Shown here: positions 34,677-42,007 of the stretch, in pieces
Position numbering within the stretch: position 1 is the stretch's first letter
Layout of the letters: the number at the start of each line of letters is the position of its first letter
From: JAWKJY01 sp041393535
GTDB taxonomy: Bacteria; Actinomycetota; Thermoleophilia; Gaiellales; Gaiellaceae
Direction of reading: 5' to 3'
Length of the DNA stretch: 64,000 nucleotides
Assembly: GCA_041393535.1 (NCBI GenBank)
Contig: JAWKJY010000002.1
Location: forward strand, 372,001 to 436,000
Program-made: the position numbers and the translations under genes
The notes under the pieces: model-generated
The model's input: only the letters and a program-made list of their open reading frames with translations
What the model was told of the DNA's origin: nothing
The model's database searches: none

Positions 34677-35494
34677 AGGTGGTCCTGTTCTGCGGCGGCC
34701 TGGGCCTCCGCATGCGCGAGGCGTCCGAGCGCATCCCGAAGCCGATGGTGCCGATCGGGACGCGCCCGGTGATCTGGCACGTGATGAAGTACTTCTCCCA
34801 CTACGGCCACAAGGACTTCATCCTCTGCCTCGGCCACAAGGCGGAGGTGATCAAGCGCTACTTCCTCGACTACGAGGAGACGATCTCGAACGACTTCGTC
34901 CTGCACGGGGCGACGAAGGACGTCGAGCTGCTGCAGAGCGACATCTCCGACTGGCGGATCACGTTCGTCAACACGGGCCTGAAGGCCTCGGTGGGCGAGC
35001 GGCTGAAGGCCGTGCAGCCGTACCTCGAGGGGGAGGAGCGCTTCCTCGCGAACTACGGCGACACGCTGACGGACGCGCACCTGCCGACGCTGATCGACCG
35101 GCTGAACGCCACGGACAAGCTCGCCGGCTTCCTCTGCGTCCGCCCGAGCTACACGTTCCACGTGGCGACGATCGGGGACGACTCCTCGATCGAGAACCTC
35201 GAGGACGTGACCAGCTCGGACGTCTGGATCAACGGCGGCTACTTCGTCTTCCGGCAGGAGTTCATGGACTACCTCCAGGAGGGCGAGGACCTCGTCGACG
35301 GCGCCCTCCAGCGGCTGATCCGCGAGCGGGGCCTGCTCGGGTTCAAGCACACCGGCTTCTGGGCCCCGATGGACACGCTGCGCGATCAGCAGGAGCTCGA
35401 GCAGCGCTGGGAGCGCGGCGAGGCGCCGTGGTCGGTCTGGGCCGGCCAGTCGCTCGCCTACGTGAACGGGCACGCGGCGCTCCAGGGCCGCTAG
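34673..35494 (+). CDS. rfbF: Glucose-1-phosphate cytidylyltransferase
   Basis: A 273-residue nucleotidyltransferase that makes CDP-glucose, first step toward CDP-deoxy sugars. It has LFCGGLGLRM (P-loop-like, with Leu where the family often has Thr), PKPMVPIGTRPVIWHVMKYFSHYGHKDFILCLGHKAEVIK, LANYGDTLTD (~131) and GGYFVFRQEFMDYL (~190), all in family order. The ATG overlaps the methyltransferase stop, and a deacetylase gene follows 4 bp after. No CDP-glucose dehydratase (rfbG) is in the window. Confidence 0.85.
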   Translation: MKVVLFCGGLGLRMREASERIPKPMVPIGTRPVIWHVMKYFSHYGHKDFILCLGHKAEVIKRYFLDYEETISNDFVLHGATKDVELLQSDISDWRITFVNTGLKASVGERLKAVQPYLEGEERFLANYGDTLTDAHLPTLIDRLNATDKLAGFLCVRPSYTFHVATIGDDSSIENLEDVTSSDVWINGGYFVFRQEFMDYLQEGEDLVDGALQRLIRERGLLGFKHTGFWAPMDTLRDQQELEQRWERGEAPWSVWAGQSLAYVNGHAALQGR

Positions 35495-35498
35495 GCCG

Positions 35499-36140
35499 AT
35501 GCTCGGACTGGGCCTCCGGGCGCCGCTCGGCACGCTGCTGTGCCTGGGGGCCCACTCCGACGACGCCGAGATCGGCTGCGGCGGGACCGTCCTGCGCCTG
35601 CTCGAGGAGCACCCTGCCGCGCACGTCGTCTGGGTCGTCCTCGCGGCCTCGGGCGAGCGCCGCGAGGAGGCGGTCGCGAGCGCGCGGCGGCTGCTCGGCA
35701 ACGCGAGCTGCGAGATCGTCGTCGAGGCGTTCCGGGACGGCTTCCTGCCGCACGACTCGGTCCGCGTGAAGGAGCGCTTCGAGGCGCTCAAGGAGGCGGT
35801 CTCGCCCGACCTGATCCTCACCCACACGCGCGACGACATGCACCAGGACCACCGGCTCGTGAACGAGCTGACCTGGAACACGTGGCGCAGCCACCTGATC
35901 CTCGAGTACGAGATCCCGAAGGTCGACGGCGACCTCGGGCGGCCGAACCTGTACGTCCCGCTCACGGCGGAGCAGGTCGAGCGGAAGGTCGCGCACCTGC
36001 TGGAGGCGTTCCCGAGCCAGCGCGGCAAGCACTGGTTCGACGCCGAGCTGTTCCGCGGGCTGATGCGGCTGCGCGGGATGGAGGCGGTCAGCCCGAGCGG
36101 CTACGCCGAGGCGTTCGTCGCCCGCAAGCTCGTCCTCTAG
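35499..36140 (+). CDS. PIG-L family deacetylase
   Basis: A 213-residue zinc-dependent deacetylase. The metal site is AHSDDAEIGCGG (His-x-Asp-Asp, ~18-29) and TRDDMHQDHRLV (His ~120). It removes N-acetyl groups from GlcNAc-type sugars or related small molecules. It directly follows the CDP-glucose pyrophosphorylase and methyltransferase, making a three-gene sugar-modification operon. It ends 4 bp into the convergent PEP-mutase-like gene. Confidence 0.82.
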   Translation: MLGLGLRAPLGTLLCLGAHSDDAEIGCGGTVLRLLEEHPAAHVVWVVLAASGERREEAVASARRLLGNASCEIVVEAFRDGFLPHDSVRVKERFEALKEAVSPDLILTHTRDDMHQDHRLVNELTWNTWRSHLILEYEIPKVDGDLGRPNLYVPLTAEQVERKVAHLLEAFPSQRGKHWFDAELFRGLMRLRGMEAVSPSGYAEAFVARKLVL

Positions 36141-37003
36141 GGACGGTCCGGGCCGGCGCCGAGCAGGCGCTGCGCATCCGCGAACGGAAGCGAGTCCGCG
36201 AGGAACCCGAGCGTTCCGTCGTCGAGCAGGGCCGAGGCCATGCGGGCCGTCTGCGCGAGCGTCGCGCGGTGCGGTCCCGAGCCGACCGTCAGGCGGCGCA
36301 CGCCGAGCCGCTCGAGCTCCGCGACCGGCGGGGTCGTCGGCGCGCCGAGCACGTTCAGCGGGCCGTCGACGGCCGCGGCGAGGCGGCCGATCGTCTCCGC
36401 GTCCGTGACGGCCGGGACGAAGATCGAGTCCGCGCCGGCACGCAGGTAGGCGTTCGCCCGGGTGACCGTCTCCTCGAAGCGCCCGGCGGGCTCGCCCGCC
36501 TCGCGGATGTACGCGTCGACGCGCGCGTTCAGCACGAACGGCACGCCGAGCCGCAGCGCCGCCTCGCGGACCGCGCCGACCTTGGCCGCGTGGGCGGCGA
36601 CCGGGACGAGCGGGCCCGACGCGGCGTGCGGATGGGCCCGGCCGTCCTCGAGGTTCATCCCCACGGCGCCCGCGGCCAGCGCGGCGATCGCCGTCTCGGC
36701 GGCGTCGTCGGGACGGTCGCCGTAGCCGGCCTCGAGGTCGGCCGGCACGGGGACGTCGACGGCGCGCACGATCCGGGCGACGAGGTCCAGCATGTCGTCG
36801 CGCGGGACGAGCTCCCCGTCTGGGTAGCCGAGCACGGCTGCGCAGCCGGCGCTCGACGTCGCGAGGGCGACGCAGCGAGGGTGGGCCGCGAAGGCGCGCG
36901 CGCTCGCGGCGTCCCAGGCGTTCGGGAGGACGAGGAGGCGCGGCCCGCGGTGCAGGTCGAGCAGCCGCTCCGCCCGCGCGCGCACCTCGGCCGGGATCGC
37001 CAT
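36137..37003 (-). CDS. Isocitrate lyase/PEP-mutase family protein
   Basis: A 288-residue TIM-barrel lyase. NAWDAASARAFA near the start, PADLEAGYGD (~88; metal-binding Asp/Glu), GMNLEDG (~114) and NARVDAYI (~160) are family motifs. The usual KRCGH/KTCGH lyase motif of isocitrate and methylisocitrate lyases is absent, so this belongs to the broader PEP-mutase-like group with carboxyvinyl- or oxaloacetate-type chemistry. The start ATG 37003 follows TAGCCT by 6 nt on the reverse strand. Substrate unknown. Confidence 0.78.
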   Translation of the reverse strand: MAIPAEVRARAERLLDLHRGPRLLVLPNAWDAASARAFAAHPRCVALATSSAGCAAVLGYPDGELVPRDDMLDLVARIVRAVDVPVPADLEAGYGDRPDDAAETAIAALAAGAVGMNLEDGRAHPHAASGPLVPVAAHAAKVGAVREAALRLGVPFVLNARVDAYIREAGEPAGRFEETVTRANAYLRAGADSIFVPAVTDAETIGRLAAAVDGPLNVLGAPTTPPVAELERLGVRRLTVGSGPHRATLAQTARMASALLDDGTLGFLADSLPFADAQRLLGAGPDRP

Positions 37004-37062
37004 GCGCCCAGGCTACCGGGTCGGCGACGGGGTCGACGCGGCGCGCATGGCATGATCGCCGC

Positions 37063-37458
37063 GTGGGCGAACGCAGGACGACCGACCGAGAGCCGCCCGG
37101 CGGCGGCAGGTTCGACCAGGAGGGCGACGCGACGCGTCGGACGCGGCTCGCGAACGAGCGCACCTACCTCGCGTGGTGGCGGAGCGGCCTGACCTCCCTC
37201 GCGGTGAGCCTCGCCGCGGGCAGGCTCCTGCCGGAGCTGGCCGGCGGCCCGCAGTGGCCCTACGTGGTGCTCGGCGCGGGCTACGCGGTGCTCGGGCTGC
37301 TCTTCATCGGGTACGGCTTCCGACGGCTGCGCCGCGTCGAGGCCGCGGTCCGGCGCGGCGAGTACGAGCGCCCGGACGAGCGGGCGATGGCGGTCCTGAC
37401 CGCGTTCGGCGTCGTCCTCGGCGTCCTGACGCTCGTCCTCGTCGTCGTCGAGACGTAG
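37063..37458 (+). CDS. DUF202 (YidH-type) small membrane protein
   Basis: A 131-residue protein. The motif LANERTYLAWWRSGLTSLAVSLA marks DUF202; three hydrophobic segments follow (about residues 42-58, 65-87 and 107-128). Function is unknown for the family. GTG 37063 lies 6 nt after CATGAT. It is divergent from the PEP-mutase-like gene and is followed by the repeat-bearing spacer. Confidence 0.78.
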   Translation: MGERRTTDREPPGGGRFDQEGDATRRTRLANERTYLAWWRSGLTSLAVSLAAGRLLPELAGGPQWPYVVLGAGYAVLGLLFIGYGFRRLRRVEAAVRRGEYERPDERAMAVLTAFGVVLGVLTLVLVVVET

Positions 37459-37572
37459 CGCGCTCCGGCTGCGTCGGGCGTGGGAGCGCGCCGCGCATGT
37501 CCCCCGACCCCCGCGGGCGGTGGCGCCGGGCCCCGATCGGGGCGGTGGCGGTGGCGCGCGCCCCGGGGCGCG

Positions 37573-37676
37573 GTGGATGGATCGGCGCGCCATTGGCACG
37601 CTCGCGTGACCGATGCGTGCGCGTTTCGGCGGTAGGCTCGTTGCCGGCGGCACGTGGTACCCCCACCCTGGGTGGG
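37573..37676 (+). repeat. Intergenic repeat, copy D
   Basis: A forward copy of the ~100-bp element in the 470-bp gene-free stretch 37459-37928. It has TGGCAC (37594) and CGTGAC (37605) at the expected ladder positions, the -10-like TAGGCT (37633-37638), CGTTGCCGGCGGCACGTGG, and the hairpin CCCACCCTGGGTGGG (37662-37676). It is closest to copy A. Three 15-bp units follow (about 37677-37721). Confidence 0.8.
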
Positions 37677-37721
37677 AGTCCAGACGGGGTGGCCGGAAGG
37701 GACATGTCCCGACGGGACGGG

Positions 37722-37928
37722 CCCGAGGAAGGGCCGCGCCGGGTCGCATCCTGCCCGAGCGCGGCGCGCCGCCCGCGCGGGTCGTTCCGGGCCGCGCACG
37801 CCGCGCCCCGACGCGCCCCGCCACGCCGCGGCCCCGCCGGGGCCGGTCGCGGGGCGACCCCGGCCTACCCGTCCGCCATGCCGCGGGCCCGGGGCGTCGC
37901 CCGGCCGGGTGCGCCCCGCGCCGCTCGC
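37722..37928. other. GC-rich spacer after repeat copy D
   Basis: No gene visible. Contains a GGCCCCG / CGGGGCC inverted repeat near 37830-37850 that could act between the convergent transcripts; no T-run. Confidence 0.35.
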
Positions 37929-38864
37929 TCAGCCGAGGGCGACCATCCGGTCGAGCGCGGCGCGCGCCCTGGCGGCCACGTCGGCCGGGACGTCCACCTC
38001 GTGGCGCCAGTCGCGCAGCGCGTCGCGCAGCTTCTCGAGGGTGATCAGCTTCATGTACTGGCAGATCGCCTCCTCCGAGACGGCCTCGAACGCCTTCCCG
38101 GGCACCTCCTTGTGCAGCCGGTGGATGATCCCGGTCTCGGTCGCGACGAGGAAGCGCCGCTTCTCGGAGGCCTGCGCGAACTTGACCATCCCCTCGGTCG
38201 AGAGGATGTGCGTCCGCCCGTTCCCGAACGCCATGCACTGGCTGGCGCAGCCGCACTCCGGGTGGACGAGTAGCTCGGCGTCCGGCGCCTCGGCCTGCCA
38301 GCGCTCGATGTCAGCCGGGCGGATGCCCGCGTGCACGTGGCACTCGCCGAGCCAGAGGGTCAGTTTGCGGCCGGTGACCCGCTCGAGCCACAGCCCGAGG
38401 AACATGTCGGGGAGGAAGAGGATCTGCCGGTCGGCGGGGATCGCCTCGATGACGGCGCGGGCGTTGCCGGAGGTGCAGCAGTAGTCGCTCTCCGCCTTCA
38501 CCTCGGCGGTCGTGTTGACGTACGAGACGACGAGCGCGCCGGGGTGCTGGGCCTTCCACTCCCGCAGCTGGTCGGCGGTGATCGAGTCGGCGAGCGAGCA
38601 GCCGGCGTCGAGGTCGGGGATCAGCACGGTCTTCTCGGGCGAGAGGATCTTCGCGGTCTCGGCCATGAAGTGGACGCCGCAGAAGACGATCGCGTCGGCC
38701 TCGGTCGCGGCGGCCTCGCGGGAGAGCCCGAGCGAGTCGCCCACGTAGTCGGCCACGTCCTGCACCTCGGGCACCTGGTAGTTGTGCGCGAGGATCACCG
38801 CGCCGCGCTCCTTCGCGAGCGCGCGGACCTCGTCCTGCAGCCGGGTGGTGGTGGCGGTTGTCAC
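37929..38864 (-). CDS. nadA: Quinolinate synthase A
   Basis: A 311-residue [4Fe-4S] enzyme that condenses iminoaspartate with dihydroxyacetone phosphate. ILAHNYQVPEVQDVADYVGDSL opens the first domain (~22), FCGVHFMAETAKIL is near 63 (cluster Cys), YVNTTAEVKAESDYCCTSGNA near 110, and HPECGCASQCMAFG near 200 with the remaining cluster cysteines. GTG 38864 overlaps the nadC stop (GTGA) and has GGAGGT upstream. It is the last gene of the nadB-nadC-nadA operon. Confidence 0.92.
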   Translation of the reverse strand: MTTATTTRLQDEVRALAKERGAVILAHNYQVPEVQDVADYVGDSLGLSREAAATEADAIVFCGVHFMAETAKILSPEKTVLIPDLDAGCSLADSITADQLREWKAQHPGALVVSYVNTTAEVKAESDYCCTSGNARAVIEAIPADRQILFLPDMFLGLWLERVTGRKLTLWLGECHVHAGIRPADIERWQAEAPDAELLVHPECGCASQCMAFGNGRTHILSTEGMVKFAQASEKRRFLVATETGIIHRLHKEVPGKAFEAVSEEAICQYMKLITLEKLRDALRDWRHEVDVPADVAARARAALDRMVALG

Positions 38865-39724
38865 CGGGAGACCTCCAGGGAGACGTCGAGCGAGCGCGCG
38901 GAGTGGGTCAGCGCGCCGATGGAGACGAAGTCGACGCCGCTCGCCGCGATCGCGGCGACGGTGTCGAGGGTGACGCCGCCCGAGGCCTCGAGGGTCGCCC
39001 GCCCGTCGGCGAGCGCGACCGCCTCGGCCATCGCGGCCGGCGTCATGTTGTCGAGCAGGATGCGGGTCGCGCCCGCGGCGAGCGCCTCGCCGACGTCCGC
39101 GACGGACTCGCACTCGACCTCGACCGTGATCCCGGCCGGGGCGTTCGCGAGCGCGAGCCTCGTCGCCTCGCCGACCGAGCCGACGAGCGCGAGGTGGTTG
39201 TCCTTGATCAGGATCCCGTCGTAGAGCCCGAGCCGGTGGTTCGTGCCGCCGCCGCAGCGGACGGCCCACTTCTCGACCGCGCGCATCCCGGGCGTCGTCT
39301 TGCGGGTGTCGAGGATCGTCGCGCCCGTCCCGGCGACCGCGTCGACGTAGCTGCGGGTGAGCGTGGCGATCCCGGAGAGCCGGCCGACGAGGTTCAGCGC
39401 CGTCCGCTCGCCCGTGAGGATCGCGCGGGCGTTGCCCCGCACCGTCGCGACGAGCGTCGCGCCCTCGCCGGTCGGGTCGCCGTCGGCCGCGACCGCCTCG
39501 AAGCGGACGCCCGGGTCGAGCTGGCGGAAGACGGCCTCGGCGGCGAGCAGCCCGCACACGACCCCGGGCTCCTTGACGACGAGCCGGGCGGCGCAGGTCG
39601 CGTCCTCCGCGATCACCGCCTCGCTCGTGCGATCGGCGGGGCCGACGTCCTCGGCGAGGGCAGCGGCGACGACCTGCTCGATCGCGCTGTCGAGGTCGGT
39701 CGGGATCAGGGTCTCGGCGCTCAT
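38861..39724 (-). CDS. nadC: Nicotinate-nucleotide pyrophosphorylase (quinolinate phosphoribosyltransferase)
   Basis: A 287-residue enzyme that turns quinolinate and PRPP into nicotinate mononucleotide. It shows ERTALNLVGRLSGIATLTR (~106), DTRKTTPGMRAVEKWAVRCGGGTNHRLGLYDGILIKDNH (~139), EVECES (~195) and the phosphate-binding LEASGGVTLD (~241). ATG 39724 overlaps the nadB stop, and its own stop overlaps nadA, so the three genes are tightly coupled. Confidence 0.92.
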   Translation of the reverse strand: MSAETLIPTDLDSAIEQVVAAALAEDVGPADRTSEAVIAEDATCAARLVVKEPGVVCGLLAAEAVFRQLDPGVRFEAVAADGDPTGEGATLVATVRGNARAILTGERTALNLVGRLSGIATLTRSYVDAVAGTGATILDTRKTTPGMRAVEKWAVRCGGGTNHRLGLYDGILIKDNHLALVGSVGEATRLALANAPAGITVEVECESVADVGEALAAGATRILLDNMTPAAMAEAVALADGRATLEASGGVTLDTVAAIAASGVDFVSIGALTHSARSLDVSLEVSR

Positions 39725-41143
39725 GCCCAGGCCTCCAGGGTCGGCTCCTGGCCACGCCGGTGGACGACGTGGCGCGCGTACGCGGGGTCCTCCCAGGGGC
39801 GGTCGGCGCGGAAGTGGCCGCCGCGGCTCTCCTCGCGGACGAGGCGCCGCGCGACGAGCCGGGGGAGGGGATGGGGGTGGTCGACCAGCCGCTCGAGCCC
39901 GGCCGCGTCGCGGACGAGCCCGGCGTCCTGCCATCGCCGCCCGCAGGTCGGCGTCGGCAGTCAGCTGCGGCCCGAGGCCGGCGGCGGCGCGAGGCGGCCG
40001 GGCCAGACCGGGCTCGTCGAGGCCGGCGAGCGCGGCGCGGCGGCCGAAGACGAGGCACTCGAGCAGCGAGTTCGAGGCGAGCCGGTTCGCCCCGTGGACG
40101 CCCGTCGCCGCGCACTCGCCGGCGGCGTAGAGGCCGGGGATCTCGGTGCGTCCGGCGAGGTCGGTGACGATCCCGCCGAGCGTGTAGTGGGCGGCCGGGG
40201 CGACCAGGATCGGCTCCACCGTCCGGGTCGAAGCCCGCCTCGGAGATCCGCGCCATCAGCCCCGGGAAGCGGCCGCGGTCGATCGGGCGCAGGTCGAGCA
40301 GCGCGCTCCCGCCGCGGCGCGAGTCGATCGCGCGGGCGACGACGTCGCGCGGCGCGAGCTCGTCCGTGAAGCGGCTGCCGGTCTCGTCGAGCAGCAGCGC
40401 CCCCTCGCCGCGCAGCGCCTCGGAGAGCAGGAGCCCGGAGCCGGCGAGGGCGGTCGGGTGGAACTGCGCGAACTCCATGTCCGCGATCGCCGCGCCGTGG
40501 CGCCAGGCGAGCAGGACGCCCTCGCCGACCGAGCCGGGCGGGTTGGTCGTGCGCGCCCAGAGCGAGGCGTAGCCGCCGGTCGCGAGCAGCGTCGCGCGGG
40601 CCGCGACCGGCCCCTCGGCGGTGACGACGCCGACACACCGCCCGCCGTCGCGCCAGAGGTCGAGCACCTGGGACGTCCTCGACCACCTCGATCCGCGGGT
40701 CGGCGAGACGCGCTCGGCGAGCGCCTGGGAGATCACCGCGCCGGTCTCGGCGCCGGCCGCATGGACGATCCGCCGGCGGCCGTGGCCGCCACGAGGCCGA
40801 GGCCCTCGTCGAACGGCGTGCCGAGGTCGACCAGGTCGCGGATCCGCGCCGGCGCCTCCAGGGTCAGCGCCTCGACGGCGCCCGGCGCGCAGAGCCCCCG
40901 GCCCGCCGCGTGCGTGTCGGCGGCGTGGAGGGCGGGGGCGTCGTCCTCGCCGAGCGCGGCCGCCACGCCGCCCTGCGCCCAGAAGCTCGCCGAGGAGAGC
41001 AGCGGCCCCTTCGTGACGAGCCGGACGCGCGCCTCCGGCGCGGCGCAGAGCGCGGCGAACAGCCCCGCGACGCCGCTGCCGACGACGAGGAGGTCGAGCG
41101 GCTCGCGACCCTCTCCTAGACTCCGTTCCGACTGCGCGCTCAT
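39721..41143 (-). pseudogene. nadB: L-aspartate oxidase NadB, reading frame interrupted by several indels
   Basis: A flavoenzyme that oxidises L-aspartate to iminoaspartate. Parts are recognisable in order: LLVVGSGVAGLFAALCAAPEARVRLVTKG and SSASFWAQGGVAAALG (N-terminus), HAAGAETGAVISQALAERV, LLATGGYASLWARTTNPPGSVGEG, FAQFHPTAL, HYTLGGIVTDLAGRTEIPGLYAAGE, GANRLASNSLLECLVFG, and a C-terminus ending RRGQEPTLEAWA. They lie in at least four frames, with breaks near 40780, 40680-40700, 40220 and 39940. Catalytic segments are intact on both sides and downstream nadC/nadA overlap perfectly, so assembly error is the likelier cause. The candidate -10 CATAAT (41172-41167) lies inside a palindrome facing nrtR. 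Confidence 0.85.
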
Positions 41144-41225
41144 CGCGGTCTCACCCCTAGTTTGCGATTATGAGTCGAAAACTACGGGCACACCTTAGCA
41201 CAGTTCGCAACCCGAAGGCGAAAAC
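41144..41225. promoter_or_regulatory. Divergent nadB / nrtR control region with candidate NrtR operators
   Basis: An 82-bp spacer that is strikingly AT-richer than its surroundings. It contains TTTGCGA-N7-TCGAAAA (41161-41181), which covers the nadB -10 (reverse CATAAT), and GTTCGC-N9-GCGAAAAC (41203-41225), which abuts the nrtR ATG. Both are imperfect palindromes of similar wording. NrtR proteins repress NAD genes from palindromes in such spacers (family knowledge); that these two are the operators is inference. Confidence 0.6.
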
Positions 41226-41933
41226 ATGGCGGCGGAGACGGAGAGCGGAGCGGGAAGGCCGGCGGCGCCGCGGCACGTCACGCTCGCGGTCGTCCTCCAG
41301 GTGCGCGAGGGGCGCCTGCAGGCGCTGCTCTGGCAGCGCGCGCGGCCGCCGTTCGAGGACGCGTGGTCGCTCCCCGGCGGGCTGCTCGCGCGTGGGGAGA
41401 CGCTGCAGGAGTCGATCCGGCGCCACCTCGCCGACAAGGTCGACGTGCGCGAGCTCTCCCACCTCGAGCAGCTCGAGACCCTCTCCGACCCCGGCCGGCA
41501 CCCGAGCGCGTGGGAGCTCGCGACCGCGTACCTCGGGCTCGTCCCGAGCGACGCCGACCCGGCGCTCCCCGCCGACACCCGCTGGCACGCCGTCGACGCC
41601 CTGCCCGCGCTCGCGTTCGACCACGAGTCGATCGTCCTCGCGGGGCGCGATCGGCTACGGGCGAAGCTCTCGTACACGAACATCGGCTTCGCGCTCGTGC
41701 CGGCCGAGTTCACGATCTCGGAGCTGCGCGAGCACTACGTCGCGGCGCTCGGCCACGAGGTCTCCGCCACGAACCTCCAGCGCGTCCTGCTCCGTCGCGA
41801 CGTGCTCGAGGAGACGGGCGGTCGCCGCGAGCCGGGCCGCGCGGGCGGCCGCCCGGCGGCGCTCTACCGCTTCCGCGTCCGGGCGCTCGAGGTGACGGAC
41901 CAGTTCGCGGTGCTCCGCCCGCCGGCCCGGTAG
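41226..41933 (+). CDS. nrtR: NrtR: Nudix-related transcriptional regulator of NAD synthesis
   Basis: A 235-residue regulator. Residues ~15-145 are a Nudix domain, but the Nudix box is degenerate: GGLLARGETLQESIRRHLADKV keeps the first Gly and Glu and loses the catalytic REUXEE glutamates (RHLADK). Residues ~150-230 form a winged helix with the NrtR wording (YTNIGFALVPAEFTISELREHYVAAL, LQRVLLRRDVLEETG, GRPAALYRFR). NrtR binds ADP-ribose-type effectors and controls NAD genes. It faces nadB-nadC-nadA across 82 bp with candidate operators, which strongly supports the assignment. Confidence 0.9.
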   Translation: MAAETESGAGRPAAPRHVTLAVVLQVREGRLQALLWQRARPPFEDAWSLPGGLLARGETLQESIRRHLADKVDVRELSHLEQLETLSDPGRHPSAWELATAYLGLVPSDADPALPADTRWHAVDALPALAFDHESIVLAGRDRLRAKLSYTNIGFALVPAEFTISELREHYVAALGHEVSATNLQRVLLRRDVLEETGGRREPGRAGGRPAALYRFRVRALEVTDQFAVLRPPAR

Positions 41934-41955
41934 GGCGCGGGGCCGGCCGGCGTGG

Positions 41956-42006
41956 CAGGATGGCGCCGTGCTGCGCGTCCCGCCCGCGAGCGACCGGCCC
42001 CGCTGA
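41956..42006 (+). other. Possible leaderless mini-ORF ahead of the molybdenum hydroxylase
   Basis: CAGGAT (41956-41961), then GTG at 41968, opens a 12-codon frame (VLRVPPASDRPR) whose TGA (42004-42006) ends one base before the ATG of the hydroxylase. It may be a coupling uORF or chance. Confidence 0.25.
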
Positions 42007-42007
42007 G

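Noticed and set aside
36137..37003. Methylisocitrate or isocitrate lyase
   Set aside because: The K-(R/K)-C-G-H lyase motif is absent; only the general PEP-mutase-family motifs are present.
41956..41970. GTG at 41968 as the true start of the molybdenum hydroxylase
   Set aside because: It is in a different frame and meets TGA one base before the ATG at 42008; kept only as a possible mini-ORF.
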